Assembly (NCBI GenBank): GCA_001600355.1
Contig: BCJU01000003.1
Span: forward strand, 748,519-812,518
Length of the DNA stretch: 64,000 nucleotides
Origin: Meira nashicola
Taxonomy: Eukaryota; Basidiomycota; Exobasidiomycetes; Exobasidiales; Brachybasidiaceae
Direction: 5' to 3'
Shown here: positions 52,302 to 63,300 of the stretch, in pieces
How the letters are laid out: every line of letters starts with the position of its first letter
How positions within the stretch are numbered: the first letter of the stretch is position 1
Made by a program: the position numbers and the translations under genes
The notes under the pieces: model-generated
What the model was told of the DNA's origin: nothing
Database searches by the model: none
What the model saw: the letters and a program-made list of their open reading frames with translations, nothing else

Positions 52302-54601
52302 TCAATTACGCCTCCAAGGCATGACAGGCATACGATCAAGCATACCTTTATTCCAACGTGTTGTTGTACCTTGTTGTTCACTTCCTTCAACGCTTTCCAT
52401 TTCTTCAATCTTTTTACCATCTTCTGGATTTCCAGAACCATGAAAGCCTGCAAATCCAGCTGGACGATCTTCAGGTAAAACGAATTGAGAAGCGTCAAAT
52501 TCACGTTTTTCAAATACGAACTCTTCACCACGAATTTTACACCAAATAAATCTTGCTCCGATACGAATTCCACCAGAAGCTAATGTCCAACCGATTGAAC
52601 CAAGAGGAGCAGCAAAGAATGCACCTAAAACGCTATAATCATCTCCGCCAATATACAATCCATTTGAAAGACCTAACAAATTTCCAGCTGCATGAGCATC
52701 ACCATGATAATAAATCAAACCAAAGATGAAAGTTGTAAGGTATCCTCCACAAGCGCCAACGAAAACGTCAAATCCATTAAGGAAATGCAATTGAGGAACT
52801 AAACCTAACAAAGGTGCAGGTAAAACGGCAGCTGCTCCTAAATCAGCAACCAAGAAAACTTGCAAAATATCAATATTCTTGACTGCTAAAATTACCGCAG
52901 GTACATTGATAGCCAAAAGAGCAAGACGACAAAACCAAATGTTTACTCTTCCTAAAAAGACATCGTTGTAAATTGTTGTAATTTGAGCGGATTGGAAAGT
53001 ATCATAAGCTGAACTGGAAAGTAAACCTGCCAAGACGATCACGATACCTGTAACCCAATTTGGCATTGTTGCTAGAATGTAAAAGAAAGTTGAACTTCCA
53101 TCATCTTCAGGCGTGATTCCGTTAAATAATCCTGACCATTGAGCGATCGGACCGCAAAGGCCAACAAAGAAAACGATTGCGAAAAGTGGAATAGCTGCAA
53201 TAAAGACAGATCCCCATAAAGATCTAATACTCTTTGCAGCAAATGCACGTTGCCAAAAACCTTGATTGAACATTTGAGAAAAGATGATTGCAACAGGAAG
53301 GATGTACCACAATTGACCACCTAATTTTTGTGGTTTTAATAAACCTGATTGATCGATTCTTTCTTGAGTTACATCAACATGTTCACCAATTGCAGCAGCA
53401 GCGATGATGATGAAAATAATAATAACGACAGCATTGACGTTATCGGTGTATAATGATGCACGGAAACCACCATAAGAAGTGTATAAGAAAGTGACAAGTG
53501 CAACTACGACAGCTGCAATAGTTGCATTTACTCCACCTAAAAGTGCAACGACTGAACCATAAGTGTTCAATTCTGTAATCATGAAGCATAACATAAATGC
53601 TACAAAGATTACAGCCAAGAGACATCCTACCGGCCAACCAAATCTACGACGAACGAATTCGGCAAATGTGAATCCGTCTGGATAATTCTTGCGCATATAC
53701 ATACCCAAATAAGCGAAAACGAAGATTGGAATCACAGTTGCAAAAGTGTATGCGAATAAACCCAATAATCCTGCATCAGGAATAACTCCAATTTGAGGAT
53801 AAGAGAAGAGCAAACTAGAAGACATATCTGTTGATGAGAAAAGGGAGAGAGAAGCGGGTGTCAATACGGTCTGATGAGCACATAAAGCGCTCTTGGCAGG
53901 GAATGGGGGTGTAAAACATCAACCTCGAAAGAAGAGGAAATGATGAAATGGAAAATAACAAGGCACCAGCTTCTCGACGCCAGCATTATCTGGATCCGAT
54001 GCATGGTAACGGTATGATCTCAGCCCTTCGAAATCGGTGCGTGAACACTTTTTTCGGGAGCACCCGTAGCCTGAGCCTTTTTTAGTAAATATGAATGACA
54101 AGGGAATATGGAAAAGTGGGAAAGATTATGAAAGATTGTGTCTATATAGATAGGCAGAGAGAGATGATGGTGTCTGTATGCGTGTAAATGTTTCTTTCGA
54201 TCCAACAATTGTCTTGCGCGTCTAACATAGTCGTTCATAATATCACCACCCTACCATATTCGCTTGTCAACGATGATAAAAAAAAGAGCAAAGAGCAAGA
54301 GGGAGCTTTCATTTCGTCTGAGCCAAAACATATACGTTACCATGATGATTTAAAATAATGCCTTTGTGATAAAGTCCAGTTTTTGCTTCTTGCTAAGAGT
54401 GATATAATAAGTGTGTATGCGTGTGTCGTAATACTAACTTGATGCGATCCAATTCAATGCTAAAGGAAAAGCAGATTGTGTTCTCAATCCACTAAGGAAA
54501 TCCACCCGATTTTTAACTTTCCATCCTGCAAAGAAACCAACACCACCAAAAGCTACCAAAGTAGTATAAACTAAAGCGTTGGCCTGTGAAACTTGCAACA
54601 T
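52302..54601 (-). CDS. Sodium:solute symporter family transporter, split by a 611-nt intron
   Basis: Multi-pass transporter of the SSF family (SLC5/DUR3-like). A single-frame scan shows only 52302-53864, which lacks the first helices. The true N-terminus lies at 54601-54439: MLQVSQANALVYTTLVAFGG, then FFAGWKVKNRVDFLSGLRTQ and ALNWIAS. Donor GTTAGT at 54438 and acceptor CAACAG at 53828 join it in frame as WIASNMSSSLLFSYPQIG. The product has 562 aa and about 13 membrane helices; NYPDGFTFAEFVRRRFG after the third helix and LLSSSAYDTFQSAQ later are family blocks. The C-terminal tail is Glu/Arg-rich. The DUR3 group carries urea or polyamines; the substrate here is unknown. Confidence 0.8.
53828..54438 (-). 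other. Long 611-nt intron of the transporter gene
   Basis: Bounded by GTTAGT (donor, 54438-54433) and CAACAG (acceptor, ending 53828). Nine times longer than the other introns of the window. No conserved ORF inside; no snoRNA box set was recognised. Confidence 0.65.
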
Positions 54602-55425
54602 GACCACCAAAAAGAAAAAGAGAGGGGTGTTGTTTGAGATTATATGATGGTTCGTAATGAAGAAAAAAGCTTATCAAAGCTCATATATGTATACATTACA
54701 CTACTGTGCCTGCGCAAATGTCTATATGCAGACCTTTACTCAAGAAGAAAAAGAGAGAGAGAAAATGTTCCAGACTTCCAGACTTTTTTTTTTCTTCAGG
54801 GTTTTAAGAACTTTCTTGCGTTTTTTTGCACGCACATCATGCATTGCCGATAATTCTTCTTGCTTGTCGCGCAAAATTGGCACATCTTCATTTTGCATGG
54901 GTGGGGCACTTCTCGCGCGCACGCCGCCCCGACGTAAATGCATGCAGGTACAGTAAAGAGAGCATCCATCTTCTTCCGGTGATGTGCTCAACTTCAAAAA
55001 GATTGTTTTGAATGTCAAAAGCAACTGTGGATCCTCTCACGTGCACGCTTTATAGAGATTATCGAAGAATACAAAGTATACATATGTACCTATCATTAAT
55101 TTATATACTGATTGTATAATACAACCAAAACATGAATGATCGTGCAACAATGGCAACTACTACAATGAGATCTACATATTCACCATAAAATCTGCGAAAA
55201 GTGACGTGGATATTAAGCATTTTGTGAATTGCAGATACGGATTTATGATTAAAGCGGGTGAAAGGGCAGAGAAGGTGTTTAGCGTGATGCGTTGTACTCC
55301 GATTAAGACTTTACTGTAGTCTAAGTGGAGCATTTATTCAGTGGATAATTCGGAGATAAAAAGTGAGAATGCAACAAAGGTCAAGTTGAACACATTCTTA
55401 CTTCCTTTCTTTCACTTCCATTCTC
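54602..55425. promoter_or_regulatory. Divergent promoter region with TGCATGCA and E-box
   Basis: Between transporter (-) and ECM4-like gene (+). Contains a GC-rich patch near 54913-54935, TGCATGCA at 54939-54946 and CACGTG at 55038-55043. Small ORFs are not convincing. Confidence 0.5.
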
Positions 55426-56611
55426 ATGCTTCTTTCTAATTTAAGAAGTCTTGTTCGTTTACCACCACCAATCAAGAATAACTCTATTCAATCAGCAACT
55501 TTCAAACAATTTATTGCAACAATGTCAACTGAACATAAACATACAGATGGTTCAACAAAATGGAGTTCAAACGATGGTAGATTCAGAAGACAAGAATCAA
55601 GCTTTCGTAATTTTATTACAAAAGAAGGTGAATCAGAATTCAAGCCAGAATTAAATCGTTATCATCTTATTTGTGCTTTAGCATGCCCTTGGGCTCATAG
55701 AAGTATGATCGTACGTCAATTAAAAGGGATCGATAAAGTTCAAGGTTTATTACCTTTACATACAGTTGATTCTCTTTTAGGTCCTGAAGGTTGGTCTTTT
55801 GTTCCTTATGATTCACCGGAAGAATTAAAAGGTTTAGGTATTCCAGGAACAGGATTAAAAATAAAAGGACATGAAAATAAAAAACGTATACGTGAATTAT
55901 ATTTGACTGCAAATCCTGATTATAAAGATAGATGCACAGTACCAATCATTTGGGATAACAAATTAAACACGATCGTAAACAATGAATCATCCGAAATTAT
56001 CCGAATGTTAAACACTTGTTTCGATGATTTCATTGATGAAAAATATCGTGGATTAACATTTTATCCAGAAGAAGATAAAAACATACAAAAACAAATTGAT
56101 GAATTAAACGAATGGATTTATCCAAATATCAATAATGGTGTTTATAAATCAGGATTTGCAACAAAACAAGATGCATATCAAGAATCAGTTAAACCTCTTT
56201 TTGATCATTTGGATAAAGTTGAAAAAATTTTAAATCACGGAAGAAATTATCTCGTTGGAAATCGTTTAACAGAAGCTGATATTCGTCTTTTCACAACAAT
56301 CATTCGTTTTGATCCAGTTTATGTAGGTCATTTCAAATGTAACATCAAAACCATTCGAGATGGCTATCCTAATATTCACAAATGGGTTAGACAATTATAC
56401 TGGAAAGAAGGTGCAGGAGCATTCAAAGATACTACAGAATTCGAAAGTATCAAAGCACATTATTATCAAAGTCATCCTCAGGTATGTATACTTTTTCAGA
56501 AATCAATTCAAAGTGGAAAAATATTGACTTTTCTTTACCCCTTCCTAGATTAACCCAACCCGCATCATCCCAGCTGGTCCTCACCCATACATTCTTCCAT
56601 TGGACGAGTAA
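55426..56611 (+). CDS. ECM4: Glutathionyl-hydroquinone reductase, ECM4/GTO type, two exons
   Basis: Xi/omega-class glutathione transferase that removes glutathione from glutathionyl-hydroquinones. The 372-aa protein has the catalytic Cys87 in ACPWAHRS, preceded by YHLICALAC. VPIIWDNKLNTIVNNESSEIIRM is the cis-Pro/Ser glutathione site. The second domain has YPNINNGVYKSGFATKQ, GRNYLVGNRLTEADIRLFTT and RFDPVYVGHFKCN. Exon 1 ends 56481 at HYYQSHPQ; a 67-nt intron (56482-56548, GTATGT...TTCCTAG) leads to exon 2 (56549-56611) encoding INPTRIIPAGPHPYILPLDE, the usual family C-terminus. MLLSNLRSLVRLPPP could be a mitochondrial presequence; MSTEHKHTDG at 55522 is an alternative start. Its stop is only 43 bp from that of the next gene. 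Confidence 0.92.
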
Positions 56612-56654
56612 GAAAGAGGTATATGTATATATTTATGAGTATAATACAATTTAT

Positions 56655-58340
56655 TTACCTGAAAACTTTATGATCAGCAATTTCTTCTATTCTACCTTCC
56701 TCGAAAAGATTGATAGGACGGAAAGGCCATCTTTCAAACATTTTTGATAATCCAATAAGTTGAGTAAGTGTAAGATCGGAAACGATTGATTTTGGATCGA
56801 TTGTAACATTTCCAATCTCTTGCATTGCTGGATGCTTTCCAGCGTTCATCGTATCAAGAATAACTTCTGCTCCAGGTGCAAGTTTACTTAAAGCTTTCTT
56901 TACAGGTGAAGATCGTAAAATGAAAAGACTTTTCGTTAAGTAATCAAAAGATTCCAATTCTGAACTACCTTCAATCAAAGGTTTCACTTTTGGTTCAAGA
57001 ATTAATAAGCATTGATCTAACTTTGCTGGCGTAGGTTGAAGTCTGTGATCTCGAAGGGAAGCTTGATGTAAGGTCATTGGCGTTTGAGGACCCATTGCAG
57101 GTTTGGTCGGCCAAAAGTGATCAGGATAAGGTGTGAAATTGCTGGTACCTAAAGCAATTTTACAATCCGCTGTTGCTGCTGCAACCATAGTTAATTTGCC
57201 GTATAAACGTTCAGATTGTTGGGCCATACATCGCATCGCCATTTGATGTGAACAAATGAAAGCCATACGTACTCTTGCATACCTGTACAACCAATACCTA
57301 TTACTGATCGAACGTAAAAGTTGAGAAACGAGTTGTTCACTATGAACTGTATTGGGTAACTGTGCTAGGAATAATATTGAAGAAGGCTTCTTCCATGATT
57401 CGCTAGAAAATATTCCATTCTTGTAATCCGCTTCTCCTTTTCGCTCTTCACGTACACCTGCAATATTATCCAAACCACCCAAATTAATTAACTGATCATA
57501 TGATTCCCATTGAAAGCAAGATAAAGGTACTACGTCCAACTTTTCAGCTGCTTTCTCATCGGCATCTTTCAAATTTCGTAATGCTTTGTTGAACGATGCA
57601 TGATCTTCAAATGCAATAACTTTTTCAACTGCTTTATGTCTGCATAACTCTCTCGTTAATGATCCTATACCAGGATATCCCTCTACAACTGTTATTCTTT
57701 CGCCTGCAGCTTGTTTCTGTTTGTCCAATTTTAATGCTTCAACAACATTTTTAGCCGTTTCAACGTTGGAAATGAACATTCGATGGCGTGTATTTATTCC
57801 TTGGACTTTATAAAATATTTGATCCCAAAGTTGACGTTTTGGTGCATAAGGGAAATCAGTTTGAGTTGGATCTGGTTTTACCAATTTGACTGCTTTCAAT
57901 TCTTTGGTAAAAATATTTTGCGTTCTCTTTCCACCAAACGTTTTATGATACTCTCCATGATTTTCGCCTATTGTATTTATAGTAACTTTCGATAATGATG
58001 TCACATTTAACTCTTCATCTGGTATACTGTTGAAATCAACTCCCAATCTGTCCAAATTATCATTGTTTTCGTCTAAAATGCCTTCTTCATCAACTATTTC
58101 AGCTTCAAGTGAGTCCTTTTCGATATTTGTCTCTTTTCCGGATGGGGCTGGAACTTTCTTCGATTTCGATTTTGATTTAGATGGTGACTTAGACTTTGAT
58201 TTAGATGCTGATTTTGTCGCATATCCGCTTGACAGCACATTTGTAGGTTGTGATCTGAACAACGTACACCTGGGCAATGCACTTTCTAAATGCAATCGAG
58301 AAGAGGAAGCAACCGTACTTCGCAATGAGCGTGCGAACAT
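56655..58340 (-). CDS. MTF1: Mitochondrial transcription factor MTF1/rRNA dimethylase-like protein
   Basis: Member of the KsgA/DIM1-related family used in mitochondria as RNA polymerase specificity factor (yeast MTF1, animal TFB). The 561-aa precursor has an Arg/Ser presequence (MFARSLRSTVASSSRLH), a Lys/Ser repeat near residues 42-60 and an acidic linker. The methyltransferase-like core starts near residue 160 with HRMFISNVETAKNVV. The SAM-fold loop reads VVEGYPGIGSLTREL (near 213), and IAFEDHASFNKAL follows. LFLAQLPNTVHSEQLVSQLL and SNRYWLYRYARVRMAFI fit the family's catalytic-loop region, but the NxPY/F-type motif reads AQLP, which argues for a transcription role over rRNA dimethylation. 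Assignment among family members is inferred. Confidence 0.78.
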   Translation of the reverse strand: MFARSLRSTVASSSRLHLESALPRCTLFRSQPTNVLSSGYATKSASKSKSKSPSKSKSKSKKVPAPSGKETNIEKDSLEAEIVDEEGILDENNDNLDRLGVDFNSIPDEELNVTSLSKVTINTIGENHGEYHKTFGGKRTQNIFTKELKAVKLVKPDPTQTDFPYAPKRQLWDQIFYKVQGINTRHRMFISNVETAKNVVEALKLDKQKQAAGERITVVEGYPGIGSLTRELCRHKAVEKVIAFEDHASFNKALRNLKDADEKAAEKLDVVPLSCFQWESYDQLINLGGLDNIAGVREERKGEADYKNGIFSSESWKKPSSILFLAQLPNTVHSEQLVSQLLRSISNRYWLYRYARVRMAFICSHQMAMRCMAQQSERLYGKLTMVAAATADCKIALGTSNFTPYPDHFWPTKPAMGPQTPMTLHQASLRDHRLQPTPAKLDQCLLILEPKVKPLIEGSSELESFDYLTKSLFILRSSPVKKALSKLAPGAEVILDTMNAGKHPAMQEIGNVTIDPKSIVSDLTLTQLIGLSKMFERWPFRPINLFEEGRIEEIADHKVFR

Positions 58341-58820
58341 AATTGTTGAAGATATTCCCCTTCTCCGCTTCTATCCACAGACTTCAATCCCACAAATTCT
58401 ACCAAGAATACTTTTGATGGGGGTGAAAGTCAAGGTGGAGCGATTTGTATGCAATACAAATTACAGATTCTTCCTTTCTTCTCGGCCGGAGTTTGGTAGA
58501 AGGCTTTTTATTTCATTTTTTTGAGCTAATCAAGAACCTAGAAAAATAATGTGCAGCGCCTGAGCCTCGCCCGCCCTAGGCAAGCCAAGCTAATGCCCTG
58601 TGAGTACACGCACCAAAACTTGCGCCGCGTAGAGTATGCGTTGGTTGGATTTTATTTGTACACGCAAGACTACTTTTTTACCTCCCCACGTCGCTTGCAT
58701 GCATGCAGCTTAGGTTTTTCGGTCAGAAGACAGTTGTAAGGTTGTAGTAGTCTTCTTGAGAAAAGTCTTATCGTCATTCTATCTTTTCATCTTTATACCT
58801 GTTCAAACTTTGACACAATC
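58341..58820. promoter_or_regulatory. Divergent promoter with double TGCATGCA
   Basis: 480 bp between MTF1 (-) and the DnaJ gene (+). GC-rich patch near 58553-58640 and two overlapping TGCATGCA octamers at 58696-58707, about 115 bp before the DnaJ ATG. No gene seen. Confidence 0.5.
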
Positions 58821-60185
58821 ATGTCATCTCCAGAAGATGGTGAAAAGGCATATGCATTGGCTATGAAACATAGTCAATCAGGTAATTTAGAATCTGCATT
58901 AAAATGGTCAAAAAAGGCACTGAGTATTGATCCAAATTTAACAAAAGCAAAAATTTTATTAACAAGTTTGGAAAAAGGACATATGCCAGGATATGAAGAA
59001 GGAGTTGGAAGTAGTTCTACGGGATCAAAGACAAATGGAATGAATGGACATACGAATAATTCAGAAGGATTAAAGAAACGCTCAACTGCTTCAAGTTCAG
59101 CAGCGGCAAGAGAATCACCAAGTACACCTCAGCGAGAATATACGGAAGTACAAATGAAGATTGTTAAACAGGTAAACAAGTCAGGCAGAGAGAATGATTA
59201 TTATGGTGTTTTAGGATTAAAAAAATCAGATGAACCAGATGAGAATGCAATCAAAAAAGGATATAGAAAATTAGCTTTACAATTACATCCCGATAAAAAT
59301 GGAGCACCAGGAGCAGATGAAGCATTCAAGATTGTTTCTAAAGCATTCACAATTCTATCGGATGCAGATAAACGTGCAATGTATGATAGATATGGAGGAG
59401 ATCCTGATTCCCGTGGTGGTGGAGGTAGCAGTACAGCAGGAAGAGCAGCTGGATTTGGAGGTGCAGGACCTGCATTCCGAACTTATGGTCCTGGAATGGG
59501 AGGAGCAGAGATTGATCCAAATGATTTGTTCAACATGTTCTTTGGAGGAGGTATGGGTAATGGATTTGGAGGAACAACTTTTTCGTTTGGTGGACCTGGT
59601 GGTGTTCACATGCATCAATTCGGCGGACAGAATGCTTTCCATGCACGTCAAGCACGTCAAGGTCCTAGAAGAGCAGCAAACAATAATGAATCTACACCGA
59701 TGCTATTACAACTTCTTCCATTATTAATTCTTGGTTTATTCAGTCTTTTATCTTATGCACCAACTCTTTTCTCTACTCCTGATCCGCAATTCGATTGGAC
59801 TCCTTCAGCTCATTTTCGAACAGAACGTCATACGCAAACGCATAATGTAAAATATTATGTTGATCAAACTACTTGGCATACTCATCCTTGGGTTGCAGCA
59901 GCTTCAAAGATTAACGTTAAAGATTCAGCCGTTCAAGCTGAAGCAAATAGAGCATCATCAAAATTGCAAGATTTCGAGAGAAGGGTAGAAAATCAATTCA
60001 AGAATTCATTATATCGAGATTGTCAACGCAGACGTGAATATCAAGAAAGAAGGATTAATGCTGCTCAAGGAACACTCTTTGGTATTGGAGCAGATCGAGA
60101 AGCAGAAAAGAGAATTCGAGCTGAAAAATATGACAGTTGCGAAAGGCTAAGGGATTTCGGTATCAATTTCAGCATTCAGATATAA
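58821..60185 (+). CDS. ER membrane DnaJ protein, DNAJB12/14 type
   Basis: Hsp70 co-chaperone anchored in the ER membrane with its J domain in the cytosol, acting in ER-associated degradation. The 454-aa protein starts MSSPEDGEKAYALAMKHSQS, a TPR-like helical pair used by this family. The J domain spans about residues 130-195 (ENDYYGVLGLKKSDE...YDRYGG) with the HPD tripeptide near 156-158. A Gly/Phe-rich segment (about 200-280) follows, then one membrane helix at about 296-314 (LPLLILGLFSLLSYAP). The DUF1977-type C-terminus has TPSAHFRTERHT and VKYYVDQTTW. The gene is intact and intronless. Yeast HLJ1 is a functional relative. Confidence 0.92.
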   Translation: MSSPEDGEKAYALAMKHSQSGNLESALKWSKKALSIDPNLTKAKILLTSLEKGHMPGYEEGVGSSSTGSKTNGMNGHTNNSEGLKKRSTASSSAAARESPSTPQREYTEVQMKIVKQVNKSGRENDYYGVLGLKKSDEPDENAIKKGYRKLALQLHPDKNGAPGADEAFKIVSKAFTILSDADKRAMYDRYGGDPDSRGGGGSSTAGRAAGFGGAGPAFRTYGPGMGGAEIDPNDLFNMFFGGGMGNGFGGTTFSFGGPGGVHMHQFGGQNAFHARQARQGPRRAANNNESTPMLLQLLPLLILGLFSLLSYAPTLFSTPDPQFDWTPSAHFRTERHTQTHNVKYYVDQTTWHTHPWVAAASKINVKDSAVQAEANRASSKLQDFERRVENQFKNSLYRDCQRRREYQERRINAAQGTLFGIGADREAEKRIRAEKYDSCERLRDFGINFSIQI

Positions 60186-60356
60186 GTTTCCCCATAAGGA
60201 CAAACAATTTTCACATTTGCATTCGCTTTCATGTTTAAAGTATCAATTAATAGACTATCATGCACTCTTACAACGTTTGTGAGCGCGAAATGGGTGATAT
60301 GGACAATTTGTGAGAAGGAGATAACATTCATGAGGGGGGATGAGAACTTAAAAAGG

Positions 60357-63300
60357 TCAAAGATCGCCCAAGATAGAGTCAATAGTATCACTGATAAATG
60401 CTTTCTTGGCGTTGATTGATGTGCCATACATTGCTTCCAATTGTGCACGAATGCCTTTCATAGTGATCGTATTCAAATCAGAAGCGCTAATGATTGAACG
60501 AATATCCCGTGCAATCACTTCATCCGTTGGCAAAGAGCCGCGTTCCATATAGATCAAAGGCGATTCTAGATCCACCAAGTTGACTGCACGAATGGTAGGT
60601 TGTCCACTCGCATTGGGTGTCGATCTGCCACTTGAAGGGCCGCCGCCGCCGGCGTAAGGAGGAGGATTGTTTACTTGACCGAAATAGGAGGAAGATGGCG
60701 TGCTAAACCTTGGTCGATGCATCACACTAGCTGCATTGATTGCAGTTGAAGAAGCAACTGGCGCTGCTTGAAATGGAGATTCTAGACCTTGTACACCAGG
60801 TGAAGATCCTGCTGGTGATCCACCCAAAGGACCATAAGAAGATCCAATTCGACCTTGATTAACAGGTGAATAAGGCGTGCCACTCAAAGCTCCAGATTCC
60901 ATCGCATTGCCTCTCACATTTCCGCTAGCTCCCATATAGATTGAAGGAACTGGACTTTGGTAACCTGATCCTAGGCCGCTCTTGTAAGAAACGCCCATCA
61001 TATTGTCAATTTGTGGCATTCCATAAACACTGGCAGTATAATGACTTTCTGCTCGGGTCATACCTTCATCAGCTGCATCTCCTTGTCTATTGAGCAAAAT
61101 TGTTCCGATCGATTGATTCGATCCACGCTCCCAAAGCTCTTCTTCGTATTGTTGCCAAGTCTTTTGAGGTATTTCGGAAGGATCAAAAGTCCCTTCATCG
61201 TGCGTGACGATCTTTTTGCCCTTTTCTCCCATAACAACACGAGTGTTACCCCAAGAGAAATCATCCATATGCCAAAATGAATACAAAGGCAAAAAGAATG
61301 TCCAAATCGGAAGGCCAATGATATAGATTAACATCCAGACCACCATATCGAATCGTCTTCTGAGTAAGAATAGAATTGCTTGCAAGCCATAAATTGCAGC
61401 CAACATCAAAATGGCTGTCAAAGGTACAGCAGCATGATCTTTGATAATCAAAAAGAGCAAGTATACGATATAAATGAGCGTCACAGGTGCCACAATAGTC
61501 GATAATAAATCAACAAAGACCACAAATCGCATGGAAAATAAACAAAAACCACATAAACCCGGCGTGCTGAGTAATTCGAACAAATTGTGAATCGTACTAT
61601 TGATCCATCTTCGACGTTGACTGAGTAAGACTGACCAATCTTCTGGCACAGCAGTTTTTGCTTTGGCATCTCGAACAAAAGTAGTTTTGAATTCCCCAAA
61701 ATGTTTGAGTACCAATGTCGTCAGGTACCGATCTTCACCAAGATGCAAAAGATTTTTTGTATGTAACGTGTCCACTCGATTTTCAGCATATTCTTCCACA
61801 ACATCATTTGCAATGAATAGTGGACGATGTGTATCGGGCGTTCGAATACGAAACATGGAGAAACAACCTGGCAAACAAGTCACCGAGCCAAACAAGCTCT
61901 CGAAAGCTTTGGACAGATAATGCGAGATAAAGTATTCGTACACTTGCAACATAGTAATAAAAGTACGTTTTGAATTGCTGATACTCGTTTCACCGCAAAG
62001 ACCAATCACTTTCTTGTCGTTTGTGAAAGCACTGACAAATTTGTTCAAGCTCCATGGATCTACTTCTGTATCTGCATCAACCTGCAACACATACTCGTAA
62101 AAGCTCGGATTTACACCAATCACATTTTTGATCTGATGAAAGACTTCAAGCTCCATAGGGTTCATTGGAAGACCGAAATGAACTTTGTTTAGGAATCGCA
62201 TCAAGATCAATTGCGAATCTCGCTTTCCTCTATTTCCTGGTCGATGACGTTCGGTGGGTTTTCCACATTTCACCACAACAACATACGGAACAACATGACC
62301 ATGATGCTCGTACAAACCACTGTAGACCTTTGCCATATTGTGCTGCTTACTGCCTTCACCTAGGGATAAGAAGCTTAAAGGCTCCGGTTCCAATCTTGTA
62401 TCTGCGCCAAGGATGTCTAATACAATTCTTGGAGTGGGTCTATCGTTTCCAGAGCCCACAATCATTCCGTCACAAATTACAAATAACAATTTTCTCTTGT
62501 CGTCATACTTTAATGCTGCCAATGAATTGATCGTCTTTCGCATGGATTCTTCTCCTTCTGTATAACATGGAACTTGGCAAATTACAAACTTGTCATGATC
62601 TTCCGGTACACGAGCTCGACCAAATTGCAAGGCAGCCAAGAATTTAAATCCAATGATTGCAACCATAATAACAGACAGCGCTAATAAAATATTTTGCGAG
62701 AATCTGCATTGTGGAGAATTACGATTATCCTTTTTACCGATAAAGAATAGATTTCGCAGACAAACTCTTTGTCGATGCGATTCTGCATTCGATAGTGGTA
62801 AAGCATCAATCTTCTTTGTCAAATCTTGACCAGGATTTTGATTGAACAAAGAGATTAATGATTCTGACATGAAAGCTGCATCAGTATCTCCAGGTGCTCT
62901 CATATTCGCCGGAGCTTGTACTGCACCTCGATAACCTTGTCGAATATAGTCTGATACGTCATAGACATCACCTCGATATACACCTACCGAACGTCCATCT
63001 CCAATTAAATCTTGAATACCTTCCGGTGTATAGCCCATGAAGCCAACACGGAAATTGGAACGCATCAATACCATAGACTCGTAGTACCAATCTGGTCGTG
63101 TATCCTCAGGATGAATAGCTCGGAAGTCATGATATTTTGCATTTACGTCAGACGTATTCTCGTTCGTCAACTGAACCCACGGACTGATAGATCCCGATCT
63201 GCCATTGCATAAAGCATTGACTTGAACAGGAAAGATTGGTGTAGCATCAATGCCAGCATACTTTTTGATAATGTCATCTTGAACAACGGGAATAGAAGTT

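Noticed and set aside
54657..54956. 99-codon ORF upstream of the ECM4-like gene
   Set aside because: Low-complexity Phe/Arg/Cys-rich translation overlapping other frames in a promoter with T and GC tracts.
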